Shown: positions 1 to 6,112 of the stretch, in pieces | Layout of the letters: the number at the start of each line of letters is the position of its first letter | Numbering within the stretch: the first letter of the stretch is position 1 | Made by a program: the position numbers and the translations under genes | The notes under the pieces: generated by a model | What the model saw: the letters and a program-made list of their open reading frames with translations, nothing else | What the model was told of the DNA's origin: nothing | The model's database searches: none | DNA from: Acidimicrobiia bacterium | GTDB taxonomy: Bacteria; Actinomycetota; Acidimicrobiia; Spongiisociales; ZC4RG35 | Assembly (NCBI GenBank): GCA_029865445.1 | Contig: JAOUGY010000175.1 | Location: 1-7,643, forward strand | Reading direction: 5' to 3' | DNA: 7,643 bases

Positions 1-355
1 CATCGAGCAGCGTCTCGACCTCGAGTGGGTTTGGGTAGTAGGCGCCAAAGGCTTGGACGATCTCTCCCACTGTGAGCTCGTCGCTCTGGGTGCTCACCTG
101 GAGCACCGCGCCAATCCGCGAGCGCCACCGGCGCTTTGCATCCTCCGGGTCGGATCCCAGCACGACGGCGTCTCCTGCATCGCGGCGCCGGAGTCCCTCG
201 AGGATCTCGACGAGAGTTGTCTTGCCGGCGCCGTTGGGGCCGAGGACGGCGAATACTTCCCCGGATTCGACCTGGAGGTCGACGCCGGCGAGCGCCTGGA
301 CGTCTCCGTAGCGGCGCGCGATTCCCCGCGCTTCGATGGCCATGGACTGGGTCAT
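1..355 (-). CDS. ABC transporter ATP-binding protein, N-terminal part (cut by left edge)
   Basis: The first 118 codons of an ABC-2-type (drug or antibiotic export class) ATPase are visible; the gene continues past position 1. The protein begins MTQSMAIEARGIARRYGDVQ. It shows an A-loop tyrosine at residue 16, a Walker A motif GPNGAGKT at 39-46 and a Q-loop glutamine at 86 (GAVLQ). The signature motif, Walker B and H-loop lie outside the window. It would hydrolyse ATP on the cytoplasmic face to drive a membrane permease, which is expected just beyond the left edge because these ATPases are normally followed by their permease gene. The ATG at 355-353 is chosen because a strong SD (AAGGAGGG, reverse complement of 361-368) lies 5 bases upstream and the start forms an ATGA overlap with the stop of the RDD gene. 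An internal ATG at codon 5 lacks an SD. The substrate cannot be told from this part. Confidence 0.93.
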   Translation of the reverse strand, partial: MTQSMAIEARGIARRYGDVQALAGVDLQVESGEVFAVLGPNGAGKTTLVEILEGLRRRDAGDAVVLGSDPEDAKRRWRSRIGAVLQVSTQSDELTVGEIVQAFGAYYPNPLEVETLLD

Positions 356-924
356 GTCGACCCTCCTTCCGTTGTTGATCTGCGGCTGTGTTCTTCGGCA
401 ATGACCCGGGTTCCAGCGAGCCAGTCGTGAAAGGAGCGGTGGTATGGGTCGACTGCCATGGCGATGACCGACGCCAGCACGAGGGCCTGGGCGCCGATGG
501 CGGCCACGATGAGCATCGAATTGGTGGAGTCGTCGAACAACCCGATGACCGCAGTGTGGGCGAGTTGCCAAGGTAGGAACTTCACGATCGAGCGGGTGAG
601 CGACCGAGCGAGACTCAGACGCCTCCCCGAGCGATCCGTGACCTGCAATCCGAGGCGCCGCTTCCCAAACGTGGCCTTTCGTGACGACGCCTCCTGGAAG
701 GCGAACGTCAGAACCACGGGGCCGACCAGGGTGACGAAGGCGAAGATGTCCGCGCTGGTGGGTGAAGCGAAGTCGTAGTCGAAGGCCCGTGCGACGACTC
801 CGGCCGCGGCGGCGAACACTGCCCAGCCCGCTACGACCGCCAGGTCGAGGGCCGATGCCCGGAGTCTCGGCAAGGCTCTCGCAGGAGCGGCTGTTGTCGC
901 AGCGCTGATGGGTTCGGCGTTCAT
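352..924 (-). CDS. RDD family membrane protein
   Basis: This 190-residue protein has the RDD (PF06271) layout. The first helix (about 24-46) carries the Arg/Asp pair (R22, D27). A second helix lies at about 58-78. The family motif KATFGKRRLGLQV is at 83-95, a third hydrophobic stretch is near 138-158, and the terminal HDWLAGTRVI at 166-175 matches the usual H-D-x-x-A-G-T ending. RDD proteins are small membrane proteins, mostly of unknown role; some act in ion exchange. The ATG at 924-922 overlaps the stop of the upstream CPBP gene in an ATGA. No good SD precedes it (the nearest purine run, GAAGTGGG, is poor and distant), so translation probably depends on reinitiation by ribosomes finishing the upstream gene. 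Its own stop overlaps the ABC ATPase start. The same frame stays open far upstream inside the CPBP gene, but that part has arginine/histidine/proline-rich shadow composition, so the short start is preferred. The link to the ABC transporter is by position only. Confidence 0.9.
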   Translation of the reverse strand: MNAEPISAATTAAPARALPRLRASALDLAVVAGWAVFAAAAGVVARAFDYDFASPTSADIFAFVTLVGPVVLTFAFQEASSRKATFGKRRLGLQVTDRSGRRLSLARSLTRSIVKFLPWQLAHTAVIGLFDDSTNSMLIVAAIGAQALVLASVIAMAVDPYHRSFHDWLAGTRVIAEEHSRRSTTEGGST

Positions 925-1793
925 GAGAAACCCACTTCGAAGACAGCATCGGGCTGTTTGGTCTCGACGACCGGTTCGGTGACGCGTGGCGCGTGGGCGA
1001 GGTTGCGCCAGCCGTAGCGCAGTAGGACGGCGATGCCGGCGACGGTGATGGCGGCGCCGTAGGCGGTGTAGAGCATGTCGCTGCCGGTGGGGGTGTTGAT
1101 GGTGATGTCGAGGCTGGCGTGGAACAGGGCGAGGGCGAGGAGGTTGCCGCCGCTGCCGTTGTAGATCCAGGTCATGATCAGCGCCCCGGTGAGGAAGCTG
1201 AAGAAGAGCCCGACGAATCCGGCGAGGTCCATGGCCACGTAGCCGGGGACGAAGGTGAAGCTGGGAACGTGCCACAACGTCCAGATCAAGGCCACGATCA
1301 GGGTGGCCGGAAGGGCGTGCATGTGGGCCTGGAGGCGGGGGAGAAGCACACCGCGCCATCCGATCTCCTCCCCGAACCCGTAGAACACCAGGTTGGCGAG
1401 CCAGTACAGGCTGATCCCGAGGGTGGCGTATTCCTCGCTGGCACCGAAGCGGGAAAGGTTGGGCCAGACGCCGTCGGCGATCCGGGTGATCACCACCGCC
1501 ACGAAGAACAGGACGACCGGTCCGAGCAAACCGATCGTGTTCCACCGCCAGTCACGAACGGCGGTGGACTGCCGGGCCAGCCGCCGAAGGCCGGCCCGGC
1601 CGGACCACCTCCACGTGACCAGGATCCCCGCCACCATGGGGCCGATCCCACCAATCAGATGGAAGTAGATAGAGGCCGGTCCTTCGATCCAGCCTTTCGC
1701 TTCGGCGATCTGAGGGAGCCAGATCACCCAGGAGAGACCCCAGGCGAGGGCGGTGAATGCGACCAGTGGACTGATCCAGCGGTTGGTCGTCAT
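921..1793 (-). CDS. CPBP family intramembrane metalloprotease, second paralog
   Basis: This 290-residue, multi-helix membrane protein belongs to the CPBP/CAAX protease family (Abi, PF02517; related to Rce1). The catalytic motifs are present: EExxxR in GEEIGWRG (E142, E143, R147), a WxxxH version of motif 2 in WTLWHVP (W171, H175), and HxxxD in FHASLD (H225, D229). Hydrophobic segments lie around 8-27, 42-60, 86-104, 124-140, 160-178, 190-212 and 241-260. Members are glutamate-type intramembrane proteases or protease-like membrane regulators linked in bacteria to bacteriocin immunity and to control of sensor kinases. The ATG at 1793-1791 overlaps the upstream stop (ATGA) and has an SD (GGAGAGGA) about 8 bases upstream. 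It is clearly a tandem paralog of the preceding gene, sharing ITR(I/F)ADG(V/A)WP, GEE(I/M)GWRG and LPRLQA. All motif residues are intact, so activity is plausible. The substrate is unknown. Confidence 0.93.
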   Translation of the reverse strand: MTTNRWISPLVAFTALAWGLSWVIWLPQIAEAKGWIEGPASIYFHLIGGIGPMVAGILVTWRWSGRAGLRRLARQSTAVRDWRWNTIGLLGPVVLFFVAVVITRIADGVWPNLSRFGASEEYATLGISLYWLANLVFYGFGEEIGWRGVLLPRLQAHMHALPATLIVALIWTLWHVPSFTFVPGYVAMDLAGFVGLFFSFLTGALIMTWIYNGSGGNLLALALFHASLDITINTPTGSDMLYTAYGAAITVAGIAVLLRYGWRNLAHAPRVTEPVVETKQPDAVFEVGFS

Positions 1794-2656
1794 GGGGTGT
1801 TCCTCTCCGGTAGATAGGAGATGGTCTGGTTGGTGCTCATGCGAAGCCACCACACGGCGGTGACGGCTACGGCCAGAACGGTGGACAGCACACCGTTGTA
1901 GGTGTCGAACGTCCTGGAGATCTCGGGGGCGGCGACGTGGACGACGCTGTGGGAGAAGTGCCAGATGGCACACAGGAGCACGCTGCCGCCGGTGCTGTTG
2001 TAGAGCCAGGCCAGGAACATCCCGCCGATCACGATCACCACCGCCTGGCCGACCTGCTCACCGAGGGCGGCGTCAGCCATCCCTTCCCGGTACAAGTAGA
2101 AGGGCAGATGCCAAACCGCCCAGATCCCACCCAGCACGAGCGCCGCCACGATCGGGCGGAAACGGGCCTGGAGGCGGGGAAGGGCGGTACCACGCCATCC
2201 CATCTCCTCGCCGATCCCGTAGGCGATGGCCGGTACCAGGAGCGCCAGTATCCAGCCACGGCCGGAGAGACGGCCGGACTCGGAGAGGGCCGACCAGTCC
2301 GGCCACGCGCCATCGGCGAAGCGGGTGATCACCGCGGCAGGGACCAGGAACACGAGCGGGCTGAAGGCCGCCAGGTAGCACCAACCGGACACCCGCCACC
2401 GGGCGAACCCATCCCGGAGGTGGTCTGCGGCCGCGGGCGACCGGCGAGCGATCACGAGTGCGGCCGCCAGGGGGCCGAGGGCGCCCACGGCGTGCCATTC
2501 GGATCCGATCTCGGCAGTGATCCAACCCTGATGAGAGGCGGCGATCGGAGCTGTCGCCACGAACGTGATCCCGAACGCCAGCCACAAGTAGAGGCCGAGC
2601 CCCGACGCATTGGCCTCGGTCTTCTTGGGGCTGACCGTGGCCATGGTGCCGGTCAC
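1790..2656 (-). CDS. CPBP family intramembrane metalloprotease, first paralog
   Basis: This 288-residue multi-spanning protein of the CPBP/CAAX protease family (PF02517) carries EExxxR in GEEMGWRG (E150, E151, R155) and WxxxH in WAVWHLP (W179, H183). Its third motif reads HFSHS (H233, S237), where the family usually has Asn or Asp at the last position and the neighbouring paralog has Asp. Hydrophobic segments include about 20-40, 55-71, 92-111, 134-148, 167-182, 203-218 and 256-271. The start is taken as GTG at 2656-2654 because it overlaps the previous stop (GTGA) and lies 4 bases after GAGGTGA. The ATG at 2644-2642 would remove four residues but has no SD. Its stop overlaps the start of the second paralog. 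The Ser at motif 3 may reduce or retune activity; the glutamates and both motif histidines remain. This could be a protease or a protease-like kinase modulator. Confidence 0.92.
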   Translation of the reverse strand: MTGTMATVSPKKTEANASGLGLYLWLAFGITFVATAPIAASHQGWITAEIGSEWHAVGALGPLAAALVIARRSPAAADHLRDGFARWRVSGWCYLAAFSPLVFLVPAAVITRFADGAWPDWSALSESGRLSGRGWILALLVPAIAYGIGEEMGWRGTALPRLQARFRPIVAALVLGGIWAVWHLPFYLYREGMADAALGEQVGQAVVIVIGGMFLAWLYNSTGGSVLLCAIWHFSHSVVHVAAPEISRTFDTYNGVLSTVLAVAVTAVWWLRMSTNQTISYLPERNTP

Positions 2657-3144
2657 CGCGTCACCTCGGCGAGATCGGGGACGCCGCTGCCGGACACCGC
2701 TGCGGGCCGACCCAGCAACGCGGCGATCGTCAATCCTGCGGCGCTCTCCTCGATCAAGTGCCAGCCGATGTCGGCCGCGAGGACTTCACCTACCAGGATG
2801 TCCGTGGTGCCGAAGTAGTAGAAGCCGGCGGGGACGATGAACACCAGGCCGCTCATGATTCCGAGCCCCAGGCCACGCGCCCACCACGACCTCCCAAACG
2901 AAACGTACGGGTACGCGACCGTCATCAGCGTCGCCAGGGTGACGAACGACAACAGAATGAACACCATGGACGGGTTCTCTCTGGCGACGGCCCCCCACGA
3001 GCCGGTGTCCCGGTCGTAGAAGCCCTTCATCAGGACCGCATACCACAGCGAGTTCAGACCCAGCATCACGATTGCGGTGGTGAGGACCACGCCGAGTCGG
3101 CGGAGGGGTCCCGGTCCGCTGAGACGCCTACTGGATTCGACCAT
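2653..3144 (-). CDS. Uncharacterised four-helix membrane protein, first gene of the operon
   Basis: I do not recognise a family with confidence. The 163-residue protein has a basic N-terminus (SRRLSGPGPLRRLG) and four predicted membrane helices at about 17-38, 59-80, 91-111 and 120-145. Notable features are LNSLWYAVLMKGFYD at 30-44, the glycine-rich third helix GLGLGIMSGLVFIVPAGFYYFG, and a polar, possibly functional stretch ADIGWHLIEESAAGL at 124-138 with His and two Glu inside a hydrophobic segment. Size and helix count resemble small DUF1761-type membrane proteins, but this is only a loose impression. The ATG at 3144-3142 has a good SD (AAAGGA, about 9 bases upstream). As promoter-proximal gene its translation sets the flow into the four coupled genes behind it, and its stop overlaps the first CPBP gene (GTGA). 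Co-transcription with CPBP proteases and an ABC ATPase suggests a membrane-associated role. Confidence 0.8.
   Translation of the reverse strand: MVESSRRLSGPGPLRRLGVVLTTAIVMLGLNSLWYAVLMKGFYDRDTGSWGAVARENPSMVFILLSFVTLATLMTVAYPYVSFGRSWWARGLGLGIMSGLVFIVPAGFYYFGTTDILVGEVLAADIGWHLIEESAAGLTIAALLGRPAAVSGSGVPDLAEVTR
2661..2667 (-). promoter_or_regulatory. Ribosome binding site deciding a GTG start
   Basis: Read on the minus strand this is GAGGTGA, ending 4 bases before the GTG at 2656-2654. It lies within the last codons of the upstream membrane-protein gene. It favours the GTG start over the ATG twelve bases downstream, which has no purine-rich site in front of it. Confidence 0.6.
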
Positions 3145-3173
3145 TCTGGGGTTCCTTTCGAGTATCCGTCACC

Positions 3174-3202
3174 ACCGTATGTCGAGGCGATCCCGCAGTC
3201 AT
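3174..3202 (-). promoter_or_regulatory. Weak candidate promoter for the minus-strand operon
   Basis: Read on the minus strand, ATGACT (-35-like, 4 of 6 matches to TTGACA) is followed after 17 bases by TACGGT (-10-like, 3 of 6 matches to TATAAT). It lies about 30-58 bases upstream of the ATG at 3144. Actinobacterial promoters are often degenerate, so this is only the best-placed candidate and could be chance. Confidence 0.2.
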
Positions 3203-3233
3203 CAGGGCACTCACCGGATCCTGTTGGGCGTGC

Positions 3234-3246
3234 TCTCCCCTGGAGA
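3234..3246. promoter_or_regulatory. Inverted repeat TCTCC-CCT-GGAGA in divergent intergenic region
   Basis: This perfect 5-bp inverted repeat with a 3-base centre lies 89 bp upstream of the membrane-protein start and 75 bp upstream of the histidine-kinase start. A dyad between two divergent units is a reasonable operator candidate, for example for the NarL-type regulator encoded downstream. Arms this short also occur by chance in GC-rich DNA. Confidence 0.25.
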
Positions 3247-3271
3247 ACCCGTCTGTGCCATGTGCTCCGCT

Positions 3272-3285
3272 CCGTGCCCGCACGG
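3272..3285. promoter_or_regulatory. Inverted repeat CCGTGC-CC-GCACGG upstream of the histidine kinase
   Basis: This 14-bp element with perfect 6-bp arms and a 2-base centre ends 36 bp before the kinase ATG, where a promoter-proximal operator would lie. It is the strongest dyad in the 177-bp divergent region. NarL/FixJ-type regulators bind short inverted repeats, so autoregulation by the adjacent response regulator is possible. No clear -10/-35 pair for the kinase gene could be recognised nearby. Confidence 0.35.
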
Positions 3286-3321
3286 GTCTCAAGTCCATTG
3301 GCCTTGCGCGAAGATGAGTGA

Positions 3322-5409
3322 ATGCAAGCGACGAGTCGGATGCGCATCTGGCTGGCGCTGGCGGTCGTCGCCGGGATAGCGGCTGTGTCGGCGACGTTCT
3401 GGATCGGTCGGGGCCAGAAGAGCATCCCGGTCGCGGATCTCGCACGTCTCGAATCGGCGATCGACCCCTCCCTGTCCCCCGTTCATGCCGCCCTGGCGTG
3501 GAGCTTCGAGATCATCGGCGGTCGAACGACCCTGACCGACGCCGACCTCGACCGACGGCTCGTCGATGGCTACCGGGGCGGGGACACAGCCGAAGAGATC
3601 CAGGCGCTTTTCGACCACATGCTGGCGGAGGTGACCGGACCCGTGAGTCTCGTTCGCATCCACGAGATCGACCATGAGCGCGGCACGGCGGTGGGAATCG
3701 GTGCCAAGGGCGTCATGCTGCTCGTCGATGTCGCCGTTGACGAGCAAGGGCGGATCGGGCTCTGGCAGTTCTCCGAGCCGCCGTCCGGGCCCCGCATCCC
3801 ACCGTGGCAGACGGGGCTCCTGGTCGCCGCCGGTTGGGCATTCGTCGGGGCCGGGCTGCTCGCTCGTCGATCAGGTCGGAGTGGCACGGTCAGCGGGCTC
3901 ACGTTGGGATCCATCACGGTTCTTGCCCAGGTGTTGGCTCTCAGCGATGCGCCCAGTCTGTATCTGATTGGACGATTGGCCCCGGCCCTGGTTCTTCCTT
4001 GCGCGCTCTGGGTGCTCGTGGACACGTGCCCGGTGAAGGGCCGGCGGTGGATCCTCGCCACCGGTGCACTGGCCGCCGTCCAAGGCGCCGTCGCCGTGTG
4101 GCTGGTGGATCCGGTCCGGTTGGGTCACCCTCCCATCCCCGGGATCACCGATTCCCCCGATCAGTACCGGCAGCTGCTGACGGCGGCGGCCGGCACGACC
4201 GCGGCGACCATGGCTGTCCTCGCAGCGCTCGTGTGGCGGTCGAGGCGGGTGTGGCGGTCCCAGGGTGATCCGGCTCCGTGGGTGGTTCTCGCCGCTGCCG
4301 GCCTGTGGGCAGTGACGGCGGGTGCCGCCGCCTTGGACCTTGGCCTCGGCGACGCCGCCCTCAGCGGCGACGTCGTCCCGGGCGCCACCCTTGTGGTCCT
4401 CGCCCTCGTGCCGGTCGCTTCAGCGCTGACCAGCGTGCACGGGATGTGGGGTCGCGCCGAGCTTGCCGACCTCGTGGTCGAGATCGAGCGAGGTCACCTG
4501 GATCTGCAGTCTGCCGTGGCGAGGGCGCTCGGCGACGACTCGGTCTGCGTGCTTCGGTGGTCCGACGAAGCGGCCGCCCTCGTCGACGAGGGCGGCCGCC
4601 CCGCCGGCGCTGAGGTGGAGGAAGGCAGGCGCCGCACCCACCTCATGTCGTCGGGTCGGCTGGTGGGAGCACTCGAGCACGACGCCTTCATGTTGCGTCG
4701 TCCTGACCGTCTTCAGGCGGTCGCTGCCGTGACGGGAATGGCACTGCAAGTCGAACGTCTCAACGCCCAGGTCATGACCCAACTCGAGGAGGTACGAACC
4801 TCGCGCTCCCGGATCGTGTCCGCCGGGGACCTCGCCCGGAGGAGGGTCGAGCGCGATCTCCACGATGGGGCACAGCAACGTCTCGTCGCCCTCGGGTTGC
4901 TCCTCCAACGCGGCCGGCGCCTGGTCGATGGGCGCGTCTGCGACGAGGTGGGTGCGCTCCTCGATCGGGCCTCTGGAGAGGTGCGAGACGCGTTGACCGA
5001 GCTCCGAGAAGTATCGAGAGGCATGAATCCGACGCTCCTGAACGAGCGTGGACTGGCCGCCGCCATCGAAGGCCTTGCCGAACGCCTCCCGATCGCGATC
5101 GAGGTGGGCGTGGTCGCCGGTCGCGTATCACACGAGACCGAACTCACGTCCTATTACGTGGTGGCCGAAGCCCTCACCAATGTGATCAAGCACTCGGGAG
5201 CACCCGAGGCGAGCGTTACCGTAGAGCACCAAGCAGACGGCCATCTTCGCATCGTCGTCGAAGACCACGGATGCGGGGGAGCGGCCGCCAAATCCGGGTC
5301 CGGCTTGGAAGGTCTGTCCGACCGCGTTTCGGCGATAGGCGGCGAGCTTCGTGTCGTGAGCCCGATGGATCAGGGCACCACCGTGGAGGCGGTCCTCCCA
5401 TGCGGGTGA
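3322..5409 (+). CDS. Membrane sensor histidine kinase (HisKA_3 / NarL-partner class) with extracytoplasmic domain and eight helices
   Basis: This 695-residue kinase has an N-terminal helix at 8-28, then a soluble outside domain at about 30-162. Seven more helices follow at about 164-182, 189-208, 214-235, 242-262, 287-305, 318-340 and 350-372. Basic loops (RRSGRSG, VKGRR, WRSRRVWRS) fall on the cytoplasmic side by the positive-inside rule. A degenerate GAF-like region (about 378-480, VDEGGRP) and a coiled coil (about 474-510) precede the HisKA_3 dimerisation motif RDLHDGAQQRL, with phospho-acceptor H514. The HATPase domain has an N box EALTN (E616, N620, H624), a G1 box DHGCG (648-652) and a G2 box GSGLEGLSDRV (659-669). 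It should autophosphorylate and pass phosphate to the overlapping response regulator. The outside domain (LTDADLDRRLVDGY to VDEQGRIGLWQF) looks like the NTF2-like DUF3887/ORF12_N fold. The ATG at 3322 has only a weak SD (AAGATGAG); ATG 3340 is an alternative. The ligand is unknown. Confidence 0.95.
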   Translation: MQATSRMRIWLALAVVAGIAAVSATFWIGRGQKSIPVADLARLESAIDPSLSPVHAALAWSFEIIGGRTTLTDADLDRRLVDGYRGGDTAEEIQALFDHMLAEVTGPVSLVRIHEIDHERGTAVGIGAKGVMLLVDVAVDEQGRIGLWQFSEPPSGPRIPPWQTGLLVAAGWAFVGAGLLARRSGRSGTVSGLTLGSITVLAQVLALSDAPSLYLIGRLAPALVLPCALWVLVDTCPVKGRRWILATGALAAVQGAVAVWLVDPVRLGHPPIPGITDSPDQYRQLLTAAAGTTAATMAVLAALVWRSRRVWRSQGDPAPWVVLAAAGLWAVTAGAAALDLGLGDAALSGDVVPGATLVVLALVPVASALTSVHGMWGRAELADLVVEIERGHLDLQSAVARALGDDSVCVLRWSDEAAALVDEGGRPAGAEVEEGRRRTHLMSSGRLVGALEHDAFMLRRPDRLQAVAAVTGMALQVERLNAQVMTQLEEVRTSRSRIVSAGDLARRRVERDLHDGAQQRLVALGLLLQRGRRLVDGRVCDEVGALLDRASGEVRDALTELREVSRGMNPTLLNERGLAAAIEGLAERLPIAIEVGVVAGRVSHETELTSYYVVAEALTNVIKHSGAPEASVTVEHQADGHLRIVVEDHGCGGAAAKSGSGLEGLSDRVSAIGGELRVVSPMDQGTTVEAVLPCG
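4570..4599. repeat. 30-bp perfect palindrome inside the histidine kinase gene
   Basis: The left arm GCGGCCGCCCTCGTC (4570-4584) is followed directly by its exact reverse complement GACGAGGGCGGCCGC (4585-4599). There is no spacer and no mismatch. Each end is the 8-base palindrome GCGGCCGC and the centre is GTCGAC. In frame it encodes AAALVDEGGR (kinase residues 417-426), in the GAF-like region before the dimerisation domain. As RNA it could form a 13-bp stem closed by a UCGA tetraloop; as DNA it could extrude a cruciform. The pairing is seen directly; any role is unknown. Confidence 0.97.
5385..5398 (+). promoter_or_regulatory. Possible SD-sequestering hairpin before the response regulator
   Basis: GGAGG (5385-5389), the likely SD of the response regulator 10 bases before its ATG, can pair perfectly with CCTCC (5394-5398) across a CGGT loop. 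It lies inside the last codons of the kinase gene, so ribosomes translating the kinase would melt it. This would couple regulator translation to kinase translation. The stem is short and its formation is inferred. Confidence 0.35.
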
Positions 5410-6059
5410 TCATTGCCGACGACTCAGCTCTGATTCGTGACGGGCTCAAGCACCTTCTCGACGGCGAAGGTATCGACGTCGTCGGCTCGTTCGGCGACGC
5501 GGACGGGTTGGTCGACTTCGTGTGCGAGGCGGCGCCGGATGTGCTCATCGTCGACATCCGCATGCCTCCGACCTTCACGACTGAGGGCCTGGAAGCGGCG
5601 TTGGAGGTGAGACGTCGGTGCCCCCGTATCGGTGTCCTGGTTCTGTCCCAGCACATCGAGACGGTCTACGCGGTGGATCTGCTCAGCGAGAACGCGGCCG
5701 GCGTCGGCTACCTGCTCAAGGACAGGGTGACCGTGATCGACGACTTCCTCGATTCCCTTCGTCGGGTGGCCGCCGGCGGAAGCGCCATCGATCCAGAGGT
5801 GGTGGCGCGGCTGCTCCGCCGGTCACGTCGGGCACGCCCTCTCGACCGTCTCACCGACCGCGAGAAGAGCGTCCTTGCACTGATGGCGGAGGGGCACTCC
5901 AACGCCGCGATCGGCGATCGGCTGTCGGTGAACCAGCGGACCGTGGAGACGCACGTCGGCAACATCCTGACCAAGCTCGACCTGCTCCCGGAACCGGCGA
6001 TCGATCGCCGCGTCAGAGCGGTGATCCTCTGGTTGGAGACGGACGGGGAGGCCACGTGA
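5400..6059 (+). CDS. Response regulator, NarL/FixJ family (receiver plus LuxR-type HTH)
   Basis: This 219-residue regulator starts MRVIIADDSALIRDG. The receiver domain (about 1-120) has the acidic pair D7/D8, phospho-acceptor D52 in LIVDIRMPP, a switch Ser at 83 (VLSQH) and K107 in YLLKD. The LuxR-type helix-turn-helix spans about 150-195 (LTDREKSVLALMAEGHSNAAIGDRLSV then TVETHVGNILTKL), a good match to the GerE/NarL pattern. Phosphorylation by the upstream kinase should promote dimerisation and DNA binding. The ATG at 5400 is chosen because the receiver fold begins exactly there; the open frame upstream lies inside the kinase gene and has no domain character. The gene overlaps the kinase by 10 bases, which fits a cognate, translationally coupled pair. 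Likely targets are its own divergent promoter region and perhaps the CPBP/ABC operon, by position only. Confidence 0.96.
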   Translation: MRVIIADDSALIRDGLKHLLDGEGIDVVGSFGDADGLVDFVCEAAPDVLIVDIRMPPTFTTEGLEAALEVRRRCPRIGVLVLSQHIETVYAVDLLSENAAGVGYLLKDRVTVIDDFLDSLRRVAAGGSAIDPEVVARLLRRSRRARPLDRLTDREKSVLALMAEGHSNAAIGDRLSVNQRTVETHVGNILTKLDLLPEPAIDRRVRAVILWLETDGEAT

Positions 6060-6112
6060 CGTTCGGAGCTGCAAACTTCACCAAGGGATGGTTCGTCCCG
6101 CTAGGAGGAAGC

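Noticed and set aside
53..430. 125-codon plus-strand open frame at the left edge
   Set aside because: The minus strand here encodes a clear ABC ATPase with Walker A and the RDD C-terminus; the plus frame has no domain.
925..1545. Upstream extension of the RDD reading frame giving a 397-residue protein
   Set aside because: The added part is Arg/His/Pro-rich, has no domain character and lies out of frame over the well-supported CPBP protease gene. The RDD domain begins right after the ATG at 924.
1119..1817. 232-codon plus-strand open frame
   Set aside because: It is antisense to the second CPBP gene, with low-complexity Glu/Gly/Asp/Pro/His composition and no domain.
2642..2644. ATG as start of the first CPBP paralog
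   Set aside because: It has no SD upstream, whereas the GTG four codons earlier has GAGGTGA and the same 4-base overlap used at the other junctions.
1937..2818. 293-codon plus-strand open frame
   Set aside because: It is antisense to the first CPBP gene and its neighbour, rich in Gly/Glu/Arg/His, without motifs; typical of shadow frames in high-GC DNA.
5271..5399. N-terminal extension of the response regulator
   Set aside because: This part overlaps the kinase ATPase domain in another frame and is Arg/Gly-rich; the receiver fold starts at the ATG at 5400.
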